64,000 nt of DNA from Blautia sp. (GCA_021772055.1 JAETNR010000016.1:16087-80086); one strand, 5' to 3'. Shown: positions 1 through 8,426, counted from the stretch's first letter. Notes: generated by a model not told the origin, from the sequence alone. Translations and numbers: made by a program.

Positions 1-675
1 CCGCACATTAGCCGCGTTTTTCTGAAAAAAGGGGAGTCCAAGTTTGGCAAGTGCTTCCTTGTAACCGCTGAAGCGCACCTCATTGTTCTGTTCTCCCACA
101 TAGCCGATCCTGGTATGACCAAGCTCCGCCAGATAGGAGATGGCAGTATAGGAGATATCGCTTCCGTCGCATACAACCTGGTCATACTGATTCCCCATGG
201 GATTCAGGCCGGTATAGATGACATTTTTGTAGTTTTGCGTAAAAAAGTTCAGAAGTTTTCGCTCGTAACGCCCAAGAATTACCACGCCATCCACAGGAAA
301 CTGTGCAAGCTGCCTGGAAATGTCAGGATTGGCAATATCCATTGCAGTAAAGGAATGGCGGATGAAGTAGTTGCTCTTGAATGCCTCCTGTTCAATGGAT
401 TTGGCAATTTGTGAAAAAAAAGGATCGGAAACTGCAGAATTGCTTCTTGCGTAAATGCAGGCAATTGATTTGGGTACCGCGTCCTGAATTTGGGTATTTT
501 TGCCAAACTTCAGACTACGGGCTGTGGCATTTGGGGTATATCCGCTTTTTCGTACGATATCCCATATGCGTTCCTGGACTTCAGGACTTGCAGCCTTTGT
601 ATTTTTCTGGTTTATTACTCTGGAAACCGTGGAAATAGAGACATTTGCTTCTTTGGCGATTTCTTTCAGCGTCAT
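1..675 (-). CDS. LacI-family transcriptional repressor (partial, runs off window start)
   Basis: Reading the minus strand from the ATG at 675 gives an open frame of 225 codons to the window edge with no stop, so the C-terminal third is outside. The first ~25 residues (MTLKEIAKEANVSISTVSRV) are a textbook LacI/GalR helix-turn-helix, followed by the hinge (GYTPNATARSLK) and a periplasmic-binding-protein-like effector domain (SDPFFSQIAKSIEQEA, GVVILGR, AELGHTRIGYVGE). It is divergent from the NagB/NagA/Lar operon starting at 877 and presumably represses it in response to a sugar or sugar phosphate from that pathway; the effector cannot be read from sequence. No frameshift is seen. Confidence 0.93.
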   Translation of the reverse strand, partial: MTLKEIAKEANVSISTVSRVINQKNTKAASPEVQERIWDIVRKSGYTPNATARSLKFGKNTQIQDAVPKSIACIYARSNSAVSDPFFSQIAKSIEQEAFKSNYFIRHSFTAMDIANPDISRQLAQFPVDGVVILGRYERKLLNFFTQNYKNVIYTGLNPMGNQYDQVVCDGSDISYTAISYLAELGHTRIGYVGEQNNEVRFSGYKEALAKLGLPFFQKNAANVR

Positions 676-751
676 AAAAAAAACCTCGCAATTCTTAAAA
701 AATCTTTATAGACAATTATACAGGAATTCCTGGAAAATTACAATAAAGATT

Positions 752-796
752 AGGAAAACGTTTGCGTGATTTTAGGGCAAATTTGCGTTGATTTGG
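752..796. promoter_or_regulatory. candidate LacI-family operator region
   Basis: The divergent spacer holds AAAACGTTTGCGTGATTT (about 755-772), with the ACGTTTGCG-like core typical of LacI/GalR operators, and a near-direct repeat of its right half, AAATTTGCGTTGATTT (about 779-794). The pair sits just upstream of the -35 box of the operon promoter, a position suited to control by the divergent repressor. Assignment to that repressor is inference. Confidence 0.4.
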
Positions 797-825
797 TTGA
801 ACAGAAACAGGGAATCAACTATAAT
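797..825 (+). promoter_or_regulatory. sigma-A promoter of the nagA/larA operon
   Basis: TTGAAC (797-802), 17-bp spacer, TATAAT (820-825): a near-consensus housekeeping promoter 52 bp before the first start codon at 877. Confidence 0.75.
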
Positions 826-876
826 GAAATTAGTAAAATTTAAGACAGTTTATAAAATCAGGGAGGGAAAAATGGT

Positions 877-1698
877 ATGGGACATAGCTATTACGGCTAT
901 ACAAAGGAAGAACTGTTGGGGAATTCGCCTAAGCTTCCGGTGATCGTGATGGAGGACAATGAAGCGGTATTTCGTTCTATTGCAGAGGAAATGGCTGCAG
1001 AGATTAGGAAACATAACGAAAAAGGAGAGAAGACAGTATTTATTTGTCCGGTAGGTCCTGTGGGGCAGTATCCTTTCTTTGTGAATCTGGTGAATGAACA
1101 GAACATCAGTCTTAAGAATGTATGGTTTATTAATATGGATGAGTATCTGGATGACGAGAAGCAGTGGATTTCCAAAGAACATCCCTTAAGCTTTCGAGGT
1201 TTTATGCAGCGTACCGTCTATGATCGGATCCGCCCGGAGCTTGTCATGCCGGAAAACCAGAGAGTATTTCCGGACCCCGGACATCCGGAATACGTTCCTG
1301 AACTGATTGAAAAGCTTGGAGGCGTGGATATTTGTTTTGGGGGAATCGGGATTAACGGGCACGTGGCGTTCAATGAAGCAGACCCTGCTCTTACCTGCGA
1401 AGAGTTTCTGGCACAAAAGACCCGTGTACTGGAGATTACAAAAGAAACCAGAACGGCTAATGCCATTGGTGATTTTAACGGTGCGTTAGAAGATATGCCT
1501 CGTTACTGTGTGACGATCGGCATTTATGAGATCGCCCATGCAAGGAAAATCCGTCTGGGCTGTTTTCGGAACTGGCATCGTGCAGTGGTGCGGAGAACCG
1601 CATATGGAGAGGCCGCGTCTGATTTTCCGGTATCGCTGCTTACCTCACATCCGGATATCAACCTGAAGATCACAGAGTTTGTGGCAGCATTAAATTGA
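877..1698 (+). CDS. NagB-family glucosamine-6-phosphate deaminase/isomerase-like protein
   Basis: A 273-residue cytoplasmic protein of the NagB/6-phosphogluconolactonase fold. It carries VWFINMDEYLD, which matches the NagB active-site strand, and GGVDICFGGIGINGHVAFNEAD-type residues around 148-169, the characteristic GIGxNGHxAFNE signature. NagB converts an amino-sugar 6-phosphate to the ketose phosphate plus ammonia; AgaI/AgaS-type relatives do this for galactosamine-6-phosphate. Start at 877 is preceded by GGGAGG at 861-866. It is first in the operon and ends four bases into the frame of the next ORF. The C-terminus (CFRNWHRAVVRR) differs from classical NagB but fits a clostridial subfamily, so the substrate is uncertain. 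No hexokinase or PTS is seen nearby. Confidence 0.82.
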   Translation: MGHSYYGYTKEELLGNSPKLPVIVMEDNEAVFRSIAEEMAAEIRKHNEKGEKTVFICPVGPVGQYPFFVNLVNEQNISLKNVWFINMDEYLDDEKQWISKEHPLSFRGFMQRTVYDRIRPELVMPENQRVFPDPGHPEYVPELIEKLGGVDICFGGIGINGHVAFNEADPALTCEEFLAQKTRVLEITKETRTANAIGDFNGALEDMPRYCVTIGIYEIAHARKIRLGCFRNWHRAVVRRTAYGEAASDFPVSLLTSHPDINLKITEFVAALN

Positions 1699-1733
1699 GG
1701 AATCTGTCACTGTACAGAGAAAGAAGGAAGAGC

Positions 1734-2885
1734 ATGAGCGTTCGGATTATCAATGGGAAAATATATAAAAAAGGGGCCTTTACAGAGGAAGACCTGCTCC
1801 TGGAAAATGGAAAGATCATTTCGCCTGAAAGTGTGCATACAGAGGAAGTAATTTATGATGCAGGGGGAAATTATGTAGTACCTGGCTTTATTGATGTACA
1901 CACACATGGAGGAGCCGGTATAGACGTAAATGCAGCAGACCGGAAGGGGTTTGAAAAAATCGGACATTTTTTTGCCAAACAGGGAACCACATCCTGGCTG
2001 TGTTCTATTTTGACTGATACGAAAGAGCAGACTCTTAAAACAATCAAAGAAGCAGTGAAGCATCAAAAAGCACAGAAGAACGGGCATGAGAACTGTGCGG
2101 ATCTTCTGGGAATCCATCTGGAAGGCCCCTTCCTGGCACCGGAATATAAAGGGGCAATGCCGGAGTACCTGCTGATTTCCCCGGACGTGGAGCTTCTGAA
2201 AGAATACCAGCAGGCAGCGGAAGGGACTATTCGCTATATGACTGTTTCACCGGAAGTGCCGGGTGTGCCGGAAGCAATAGGAGAAATGACAAAGCTTGGC
2301 ATCAAAGCGGCCATTGGCCATTCCGGCGCAGATTATGATACTTCATGGCGCTGTATTAAGGAAGGTGCGGTATCCGCAACCCATACCTTTAATGCAATGA
2401 AACTGCTCCATCAGCATTATCCTGCGATCATGGGAGCAGTTCTGGAGTCAGAGATTTACTGCGAGGCAATTTGTGACGGACGTCATCTTCACCCGGGAAC
2501 AGTTCGTTTTCTTTTGAAAATGAAGGGAATGGATAAAGTGATTGCCATAACGGACTCCATTATGGCAGCGGGGCTTCCGGACGGAGAATATATGCTGGGA
2601 GTAAATGAAGTTGTGGTAAAAGACGGGGATGCGAAACTGAAATACGGAGATTCCAGAGCAGGAAGTACCCTTACAACAGGGCAGGCCCTGAAAAATCTGA
2701 TTTCCTTTACAGGAAAGTCTCTGGAAGAGATTTTACCGCTTTTCACCAGTAATCCCGCCAGAATGCTGGGAGCCGAAGAACGGATCGGAAGTCTGGAAAC
2801 AGGAAAAGACGCAGATGTGGTAATTCTGGATCCGGCATATTCTGTTGTGGATACATTTGTAAAAGGAAGAAAAATACAATCATGA
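1734..2885 (+). CDS. nagA: N-acetylglucosamine-6-phosphate deacetylase family
   Basis: 383 residues, the usual NagA length. The metal-dependent amidohydrolase motifs are all present: GFIDVHTHGG (HxH), LEGPFLAPEYKGAM (metal-binding Glu), IGHSGADYD and ATHTFNAM (two His), and AITDSIMAAG (catalytic Asp). It removes acetate from an N-acetylhexosamine 6-phosphate, giving the substrate for the NagB-family enzyme just upstream. An upstream in-frame ATG exists at 1695, but the start at 1734 has GAAGGAAG at the right spacing and aligns with the family N-terminus (MSVRIINGKIY). GlcNAc-6-P is the default substrate; GalNAc-6-P (AgaA-like) is possible given the aldolase that follows. Confidence 0.88.
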   Translation: MSVRIINGKIYKKGAFTEEDLLLENGKIISPESVHTEEVIYDAGGNYVVPGFIDVHTHGGAGIDVNAADRKGFEKIGHFFAKQGTTSWLCSILTDTKEQTLKTIKEAVKHQKAQKNGHENCADLLGIHLEGPFLAPEYKGAMPEYLLISPDVELLKEYQQAAEGTIRYMTVSPEVPGVPEAIGEMTKLGIKAAIGHSGADYDTSWRCIKEGAVSATHTFNAMKLLHQHYPAIMGAVLESEIYCEAICDGRHLHPGTVRFLLKMKGMDKVIAITDSIMAAGLPDGEYMLGVNEVVVKDGDAKLKYGDSRAGSTLTTGQALKNLISFTGKSLEEILPLFTSNPARMLGAEERIGSLETGKDADVVILDPAYSVVDTFVKGRKIQS

Positions 2886-2910
2886 TTGATGATACCAGGG
2901 AGGAGATCAT

Positions 2911-4086
2911 ATGCCTTTAATACCGTTAAGACCATTACTGGAAACTGTAGATAAGTATCATTTTGCCCAGGGAGCTTTTAATGTAAATGCAGCAGCTCAG
3001 GCAAAAGCAGCAATCGAAGTTCATGAAATGTTCCGTTCAGCAGCAATCCTTCAGGGCGCAGATCTGGCAAACGGATTTATGGGAGGAAGAGCGGACTTCT
3101 TAAATGCTACACTGGAAGATAAGAAGATCGGCGCCAAAAATATTGCGGACGCAGTAAAAAAATATGCGGAGAAGTCTTCCATTCCGGTAGTACTTCATCT
3201 GGATCATGGCAAAAATTTTGATTCCTGCAAAGCAGCGATTGAGGGCGGATATACCTCTGTTATGATTGATGGATCCAGCCTTCCTTTTGAGGAAAATGTG
3301 GAGCTTACCCGTGAAGTGGTGAAATATGCCCATGAAAGAGGTGTTTCTGTAGAGGGAGAGCTGGGGGTTCTTGCAGGTGTGGAAGACCATGTATTTTCCA
3401 GCACGTCTACTTATACAAATCCGTTAAAAGCGGTGGAATTTTTTAAAAAAACAGGCTGTGACGCACTGGCGATTTCCTATGGAACCATGCATGGTGCTTC
3501 CAAAGGCAGGAATGTAAAACTGAGAAAAGAGATTGCTGTTGCCATTAAGGAATGCCTGATGCATGAAGGGATTTTCGGCGTACTGGTATCTCATGGCTCC
3601 TCTACAGTACCGAAATATATTGTTGACGAAATCAATGCACTTGGGGGAAATATACAGAATGCTTACGGAATTTCCATTGACGAACTGAAAGCAGCAATTC
3701 CGTGCGGTATCGGCAAGATTAACGTGGATACAGATATTCGTCTTGCAGTTACCAGAAATATGAAGGAATTTTTTGCAAAGCATCCGGAGAAAAGAGAGAG
3801 CCGATCCGTCGGAGGCGTGTACCGCCTTCTGGAAGCGAAAAAAGAGCAGTTTGATCCCAGGGTATTCCTGCCCCCCATTATGGATACGGTGATGTACGGG
3901 ACGATTCCAGATGAAGATACAGCATCGTTGATGACAGTGATTGAAAATGGCGTAAAAGAAGCAATCGGCACTCTGATCGTGGAATTTGGCTCTTACGGAA
4001 AAGCACCGCTGGTAGAAATGGCAAGCCTGGAGGAAATGGCGGAACGTTATCGCAAGGGTCCCGGATCAGAGAGGATGGGCAGATGA
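2911..4086 (+). CDS. class II (zinc) fructose/tagatose-bisphosphate aldolase-like protein
   Basis: 391 residues with the class II aldolase barrel: FAQGAFNVN near the N-terminus, VVLHLDHGKNFD (catalytic Asp and zinc His), GTMHGASKG and LVSHGSSTV (further zinc His residues), and GIGKINVDTDIRLA (phosphate-binding C-terminal part). Family members cleave ketose 1,6-bisphosphates, or a ketose 1-phosphate, to dihydroxyacetone phosphate and an aldehyde. It is about 80-100 residues longer than GatY/KbaY/FbaA, the extra part being C-terminal (from about residue 310). RBS GGGAGGAG lies just before the ATG. In this operon it would act after deacetylation and deamination; a matching kinase is not in view. 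Confidence 0.85.
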   Translation: MPLIPLRPLLETVDKYHFAQGAFNVNAAAQAKAAIEVHEMFRSAAILQGADLANGFMGGRADFLNATLEDKKIGAKNIADAVKKYAEKSSIPVVLHLDHGKNFDSCKAAIEGGYTSVMIDGSSLPFEENVELTREVVKYAHERGVSVEGELGVLAGVEDHVFSSTSTYTNPLKAVEFFKKTGCDALAISYGTMHGASKGRNVKLRKEIAVAIKECLMHEGIFGVLVSHGSSTVPKYIVDEINALGGNIQNAYGISIDELKAAIPCGIGKINVDTDIRLAVTRNMKEFFAKHPEKRESRSVGGVYRLLEAKKEQFDPRVFLPPIMDTVMYGTIPDEDTASLMTVIENGVKEAIGTLIVEFGSYGKAPLVEMASLEEMAERYRKGPGSERMGR

Positions 4087-4799
4087 CTTTTGTACTGACT
4101 GCATTTGTTGCCATAGCGGGGAGTTTTATACAGAGCTGCAGCGGCTTTGGGTATGCGATCATCTGTATGGCTTTGTGGCCCTTGTTTATGCCTTTTTATA
4201 CGGCATCCATATTAGAGGCTATTGCAGCATTTTTTATGGTGGTTTATATTGCAGTGAAATTCCGGAAAGCTATTGACTGGAAACTCCTTCTTCCTGCTGT
4301 GCTTATGGCTGCGGTTACCAGCTTCCTGGGGGTGAATACCCTGATGGCACTGGATGAAGCTGTTTTATCAAAAATCATGGGAACGGTGCTTCTTGTACTG
4401 GCTGTGTATTTTATCTTCTTTATGAATAAGGTGCATATGAGGGCGGGAATTATTTCCGGCCTGGCAGCAGGGGCAGTCAGCGGTTTCTGCGGAGGGCTGT
4501 TTAATATAGGAGGCCCTCCCATGGTGGCATATTTTCTCTCTGTAACAAAGGATAAGGAAAAATACAATGCCACTCTTCAGATGTTTTTTACGGTAAATAC
4601 GGCATGTATTTTTTTGATCCATGTTTTTCAGGGACATGTATCTGCGTCTATGGTGCCGCTGATCGCGGCTGCCTTAGCGGGAACAGCAGCGGGGACTGCA
4701 GCAGGCATGGCAGTGTTTCGAAAACTGACGATGGAGGGAATCCGGAAAGCCGTATATATTTTTATGGTATGTGCCGGAATGTATCTTCTGTTGTCATGA
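4083..4799 (+). CDS. TauE/SafE-family membrane transporter
   Basis: 238 residues, highly hydrophobic, with about eight predicted membrane segments and the two-repeat layout of the TauE/SafE (DUF81) family: an N-terminal FIQSCSGFGYAIICMALWP segment and a C-terminal GFCGGLFNIGGPPMVAYF segment, the usual family signature. Characterised relatives export sulfite, sulfoacetate or other small organosulfur anions. It overlaps the aldolase stop by four bases (ATGA at 4083-4086), so it is translationally coupled. The presence of this exporter next to amino-sugar enzymes suggests a small anion is released in the pathway, but the sequence does not say which. Confidence 0.8.
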   Translation: MTFVLTAFVAIAGSFIQSCSGFGYAIICMALWPLFMPFYTASILEAIAAFFMVVYIAVKFRKAIDWKLLLPAVLMAAVTSFLGVNTLMALDEAVLSKIMGTVLLVLAVYFIFFMNKVHMRAGIISGLAAGAVSGFCGGLFNIGGPPMVAYFLSVTKDKEKYNATLQMFFTVNTACIFLIHVFQGHVSASMVPLIAAALAGTAAGTAAGMAVFRKLTMEGIRKAVYIFMVCAGMYLLLS

Positions 4800-4858
4800 G
4801 AAATCATTCCGGAAGAGAACAGATACACCGGAAATAACAGAAAGCAGAGGAGAAGAAT

Positions 4859-5695
4859 ATGGGACAGACACTTTATTTGGAGTGCTGCAGCGGTATCAGC
4901 GGAGATATGACTGTGGCAGCACTGCTGGATCTGGGGGCTGATCCGGCAGTTTTGGAAAAAGGAATTGCAAGTCTTGGAATTGATGGATATAAACTTTGTA
5001 TCTCCAGAGTGAAAAAGTCTGGAATAGATGCCTGTGATTTTGCAGTGCTTCTGGATCCGGAGCATGAGAATCACGATCATGATATGGAGTATCTGCATGG
5101 CTTCGGCCATGAACATGCACAGGAAAGTACACAGGAACATACGCATGAACATGCACACGAGCATATACAGGAACATACCCACAGAGGGCTTTGGGAGATT
5201 CTTGGAATTATTCAAAGTGCTGATATAACGGAAAAAGCCAAGGAAACGGCAGAACGGATTTTTCGGATTCTTGCTGAGGCGGAGGCAAAGGCTCATGGGA
5301 CAGAAATAGAACAGGTACATTTTCATGAAGTGGGAGCCGTAGATTCCATTGTGGATATCGTAGGCGCAGCGATCTGCTTTGATAATCTCCAGGCAGACAG
5401 GATTATCGTAAAAGAACTGTATGAAGGACAGGGATGTATCCGATGCCAGCACGGAATCATTCCGGTGCCTGTACCTGCGGTTATAAATATTGTACAGCAG
5501 CAGAAGCTTTCTCTTCACATTACAAATGTACAGGGAGAACTTGTTACCCCTACAGGTGCGGCAATCGCGGCAGCAGTGCGTACTTCGGACAAGCTTCCGG
5601 ACACCTTTACGGTAAAGAAGGTCGGGATCGGGGCTGGAAAGAGAGATTACGGGACTCCGGGATACCTGCGTGTCATGCTTATTTCAGAAGAATAA
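4859..5695 (+). CDS. larC: LarC nickel-pincer cofactor synthase, LarC1 domain only
   Basis: 278 residues matching the first domain of LarC: LYLECCSGISGDMTVAALLDLGA at the start, a His-rich metal-binding stretch (about residues 62-103, many HEH/HTH units), FHEVGAVDSIVDIVGAA and ELVTPTGAAIAAA. LarC inserts nickel into the pincer cofactor of LarA. Full-length LarC is about 400 residues and in Lactobacillus plantarum is made from larC1 and larC2 by programmed frameshifting. Here the frame stops right after GIGAGKRDYGTPGYLRVML, the end of LarC1, and none of the three forward frames in the 70 bases before larA encodes a LarC2. LarB and LarE are also absent from the window. RBS GCAGAGGAGAAG precedes the ATG. 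Confidence 0.85.
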   Translation: MGQTLYLECCSGISGDMTVAALLDLGADPAVLEKGIASLGIDGYKLCISRVKKSGIDACDFAVLLDPEHENHDHDMEYLHGFGHEHAQESTQEHTHEHAHEHIQEHTHRGLWEILGIIQSADITEKAKETAERIFRILAEAEAKAHGTEIEQVHFHEVGAVDSIVDIVGAAICFDNLQADRIIVKELYEGQGCIRCQHGIIPVPVPAVINIVQQQKLSLHITNVQGELVTPTGAAIAAAVRTSDKLPDTFTVKKVGIGAGKRDYGTPGYLRVMLISEE

Positions 5696-5765
5696 AAAGA
5701 GATTTGGCGGAATCTGTAATGAGAATAAAAAATAAATAATGATATATAAGGAAGGGAGATTCACG

Positions 5766-7244
5766 ATGAAAATTGATTTTGAGTATGGACAGGGAACAAT
5801 GGCAGCAGAGCTGCCGGATAGTACGGATATTTTCATTCCGGGTGAAACTGTAAAGGATCCGGCTTATATTCCGGAAGATCAGCTGGAAGCAGCTTATCTG
5901 GAAAGCCTGGCAAATCCTATCGGAATGCCGACTTTGACAGAGCTGGCAGGAAAGGGAAAGACGGTTACGATTATTGTACCGGATCGTGTAAAAGGCGGTG
6001 AACAGGCCACCAGCCACAGAAAATTAAGCATTAAATATATATTGAAAGAGCTGTATGCAGCAGGTGTTGAGAAAAAGGATATCCTTTTTATTATTTCCAA
6101 CGGGCTTCATCCCAGAAGCAAAGAATCTGATGCGAAAGCTATTTTCGGGGAAGAACTGTTTCATGAATTCTGGCATACAGGACAGATCATCAGCCACGAC
6201 AGTGAAGATCAGGAACATATGATATATCTGGGAACCACAAGAAGAGGCGATCCTGTTTACATGAATAAATATGTGTTTGAAAGTGATATTCCGATTCTGA
6301 TCGGACATGTACAGGGGAACCCATACGGCGGATATTCAGGCGGATATAAACATAGTGCAACCGGTATTACAAACTGGAAATGCATTGCAAGCCATCATGT
6401 GCCGGCCGTGATGCACAGAGCTGATTTTACCCCTGTAAACGGCGGAAGTCTCATGCGCAATAAATTCGATGAAATCAGTATGCATATGGAAGAGAAGATG
6501 GGACATCCCTTTTTCTGCTGTGATGCAGTACTGGATACACAGTCCAGACAGATCGCCATCTATTCCGGTTATGCGAAGGAAATGATGCCGGTAAGCTGGA
6601 AGCTTGCAGATAAGAGAACTTATGTACATTGGGCTGAAAAAAAATATGATGTTCTTGTTTTCGGAATGCCCCAGAAGTTCCATTATGGTGACGGAATGGG
6701 AACCAATCCCATTATGATGATGCAGGCGCTAAGTGCACAGGTGCTTCGCTTTAAGAGAGTGATGAGTGACAACTGTGTCATTATCTGTTCATCCATCTGC
6801 AACGGATATTTCCATGATGAATTATGGCCGTATCTGCGGGAATTGTACCATGCGTTCCAGCATGATTATATGAATACCCTGCCTGATATGAACCGGCTGG
6901 GTGAATATTTTGCAACGAATGAGGAATATATCCGCAAGTACCGTTTTACTAACGCCTTCCATCCGTTCCATGGATTTTCCATGATGTCCTGCGGCCATAT
7001 TGCAGAAATGAACACCAGTGCAATTTATATCGTAGGCGCGCAGGAACCGGGATATGCAAGAGGCATGGGATTAAAAACGCGGGCTACATTTGAAGAAGCA
7101 CTGGAAGATGCGAAGAAGAAATATGTCGGCAGGGAACCGAACATTCTGGCATTGCCTATGACCTTCAAGAAAGCGGCAGTACATCTCTGTATGAAAAATC
7201 CGGCAGAGGATTGTATGGATGAATATGGACATTGCCATATGTAA
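5766..7244 (+). CDS. larA: LarA-family nickel-dependent racemase/epimerase
   Basis: 492 residues (the upstream in-frame ATG at 5739 is rejected because GGAAGGGAG at about 5750 serves the ATG at 5766). LarA landmarks are present: VPDRVKGGEQATSHRK near residue 71, SNGLHPRS with His115, IGHVQGNPYGGYSGGYKHS with His181 and Lys195 (the lysine that anchors the nickel pincer cofactor in this family), and IASHH near 208-211. Lactobacillus LarA interconverts L- and D-lactate; many homologues racemise or epimerise other 2-hydroxy acids or sugar acids. It is about 70 residues longer than lactate racemase and sits in a sugar operon, so a sugar-acid substrate is plausible (inference). It is last in the operon, followed by a terminator. 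Confidence 0.82.
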   Translation: MKIDFEYGQGTMAAELPDSTDIFIPGETVKDPAYIPEDQLEAAYLESLANPIGMPTLTELAGKGKTVTIIVPDRVKGGEQATSHRKLSIKYILKELYAAGVEKKDILFIISNGLHPRSKESDAKAIFGEELFHEFWHTGQIISHDSEDQEHMIYLGTTRRGDPVYMNKYVFESDIPILIGHVQGNPYGGYSGGYKHSATGITNWKCIASHHVPAVMHRADFTPVNGGSLMRNKFDEISMHMEEKMGHPFFCCDAVLDTQSRQIAIYSGYAKEMMPVSWKLADKRTYVHWAEKKYDVLVFGMPQKFHYGDGMGTNPIMMMQALSAQVLRFKRVMSDNCVIICSSICNGYFHDELWPYLRELYHAFQHDYMNTLPDMNRLGEYFATNEEYIRKYRFTNAFHPFHGFSMMSCGHIAEMNTSAIYIVGAQEPGYARGMGLKTRATFEEALEDAKKKYVGREPNILALPMTFKKAAVHLCMKNPAEDCMDEYGHCHM

Positions 7245-7436
7245 ACCGAGTGGTTGTGATAGATATGAGTGGTGTACGAAAGAAGGCAGCTATTACATTT
7301 TCAAATCGCCAGTTTAGAAATAACGCAGAACATTCTGGAGATAGAAACTGGCTGCAGATTGATGGAGGAGCTGCATTTAAAACGGTTCAAGAGCTTTTGG
7401 AGCAGTTAACTTGTAAAAAATAATATGGATACATAC
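7225..7436 (+). other. short overlapping ORFs after larA, probably gene debris
   Basis: A 30-codon frame at 7225-7317 reads MDIAICKPSGCDRYEWCTKE and ends in YYIFKSPV, with three Cys in a zinc-ribbon-like spacing. A 63-codon frame at 7232-7423 overlaps it. Neither has a convincing ribosome binding site and both start inside larA. They look like pieces of a decayed gene, but I recognise no family. Confidence 0.2.
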
Positions 7437-7468
7437 GGCATCTGTTAAAATGACAGGTGCCATTTTTA
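7437..7468 (+). terminator. intrinsic terminator of the nagA-larA operon
   Basis: Nine-bp stem GGCATCTGT (7437-7445) / ACAGGTGCC (7453-7461) with a 7-nt loop, followed by ATTTTTA. Confidence 0.85.
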
Positions 7469-7677
7469 TAATCAGAAAACTGGTATTTATATTTATTCAC
7501 AGGTCTTTGGGGCGGCGTAATAATTAATTTCATTCCTCACCGCTGGTATCATAGCATTTTTATGGTGAAGTGTTCAAATTTATGCTATACTATAAAAAGT
7601 TATCGGTATCAGATATTTATGATAAGGGAACGAAGATTAGAAATGCGGCAATATTTTAAGCGAAAGGATAGTCGCGT

Positions 7678-8070
7678 ATGAATCATTATATTACTCAGAT
7701 TGAAATTGAGGAATTACGACACCTGTCAGATATATGTATTGATTTAAAGCCGGATGTGCGGACCAATTTGCTTCTGACAGGTAAAAACGGATCCGGGAAA
7801 ACTACGGTTTTGCAGGCATTATTCCAGGAAGGAAAGTATATTTTGGCGTTGCATATTGGATTGCAGAAAACGATATTGCCTTTTTTGACAAGCTTTTTTC
7901 CAAAAATACAATTTATTGTTTCTACACATTCACCTTATATTTTAAATTCTATAGAGAATTGTGTGATCTATGATCTTGAAAAAAAGATTCGTATGGAGGA
8001 TATGTTACGATACTCCGCTGAAGGAATAGGAGAAGGTTATTATGGAAGAGAAAATTACATTATGCGGTGA
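7678..8070 (+). pseudogene. AAA-type ATPase with internal in-frame deletion
   Basis: 130 codons. The N-terminal 43 residues end in a perfect Walker A (LLLTGKNGSGKTTVLQAL) and are followed almost at once by the extreme C-terminal part of the same kind of protein: LHIGLQKTILPFLTSFFPKI, then QFIVSTHSPYILNSIEN (D-loop/H-loop region) and IYDLEKK. In intact AAA15/AAA21-type (OLD/SMC-like) ATPases, several hundred residues and the Walker B Asp-Glu separate these two parts; here the coiled region and Walker B are missing but the frame is kept. The product cannot hydrolyse ATP normally. Relatives are common in anti-phage systems, so this is probably a deleted defence ATPase. The RBS is AAAGGA at about 7666. 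Confidence 0.75.
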
Positions 8071-8419
8071 TAATTGTAGTGAATGCCCAAGATATCAGGC
8101 TCAAAGCGAAGCGGAATTGAAGAAAACGGCGGAACTTTGGTACAGGGTGGGATGGAGGGACTGTATTGTGTCCAATGAGGAAATCAGATGCACGGGCTGT
8201 TCCTCTCATAAAGAATGTACATATCACCTGGTAGAATGCACCAGAGAGCATAAAGTAGAAAAATGCAGTCAATGCGGGGAGTTTCCCTGCGAAAGGATCA
8301 GGAACATGCTGCGGCGTTCCGGGGAATATCAGAAGAGGTGTACGGAAGTATGCTCACAGGAGGAATATCAGAAATTGGAAAGGGCTTTTTTTAATAAAGA
8401 GAATAACCTTAGAAAATAG
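8042..8419 (+). CDS. DUF3795-type cysteine-rich small protein
   Basis: 125 residues with a zinc-site-like cysteine pattern typical of DUF3795: CGDNCSECPRY at the start, a WYRVGW segment, CTGCSSHKEC in the middle and KVEKCSQCGEFPCERIRNML near residue 80. Function is unknown for the family; the fold presumably binds zinc. The ATG lies 29 bases inside the end of the deleted ATPase gene and has its own RBS (AGGAGAAGG), so it can be made independently. It is closed by a terminator at 8427. C-terminal helix EEYQKLERAFFNKE is also usual for the family. Confidence 0.75.
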   Translation: MEEKITLCGDNCSECPRYQAQSEAELKKTAELWYRVGWRDCIVSNEEIRCTGCSSHKECTYHLVECTREHKVEKCSQCGEFPCERIRNMLRRSGEYQKRCTEVCSQEEYQKLERAFFNKENNLRK

Positions 8420-8426
8420 AAATTTT

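Noticed and set aside
1500..1698. Possible frameshift near the end of the NagB-like gene
   Set aside because: CFRNWHRAVVRR looks odd against E. coli NagB, but the sequence continues with DFPVSLLTSHPD, which is family-like, so the frame is intact.
5094..5190. Short tandem DNA repeat within larC
   Set aside because: It encodes the normal His-rich metal-binding stretch of LarC.
4628..5518. Long minus-strand open frame (296 codons) opposite larC and the TauE gene
   Set aside because: It is antisense to two recognised genes, has low-complexity composition mirrored from the His-rich LarC stretch, and no RBS.
5434..5739. Frame overlapping the end of larC as a frameshifted LarC2
   Set aside because: Translated sequence is Cys/Ser-rich shadow of LarC1 and does not match LarC2.
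7563..7596. Promoter before the deleted ATPase gene
   Set aside because: TATACT/TATAAA is present but no -35 box sits at an acceptable distance, so it is not called.
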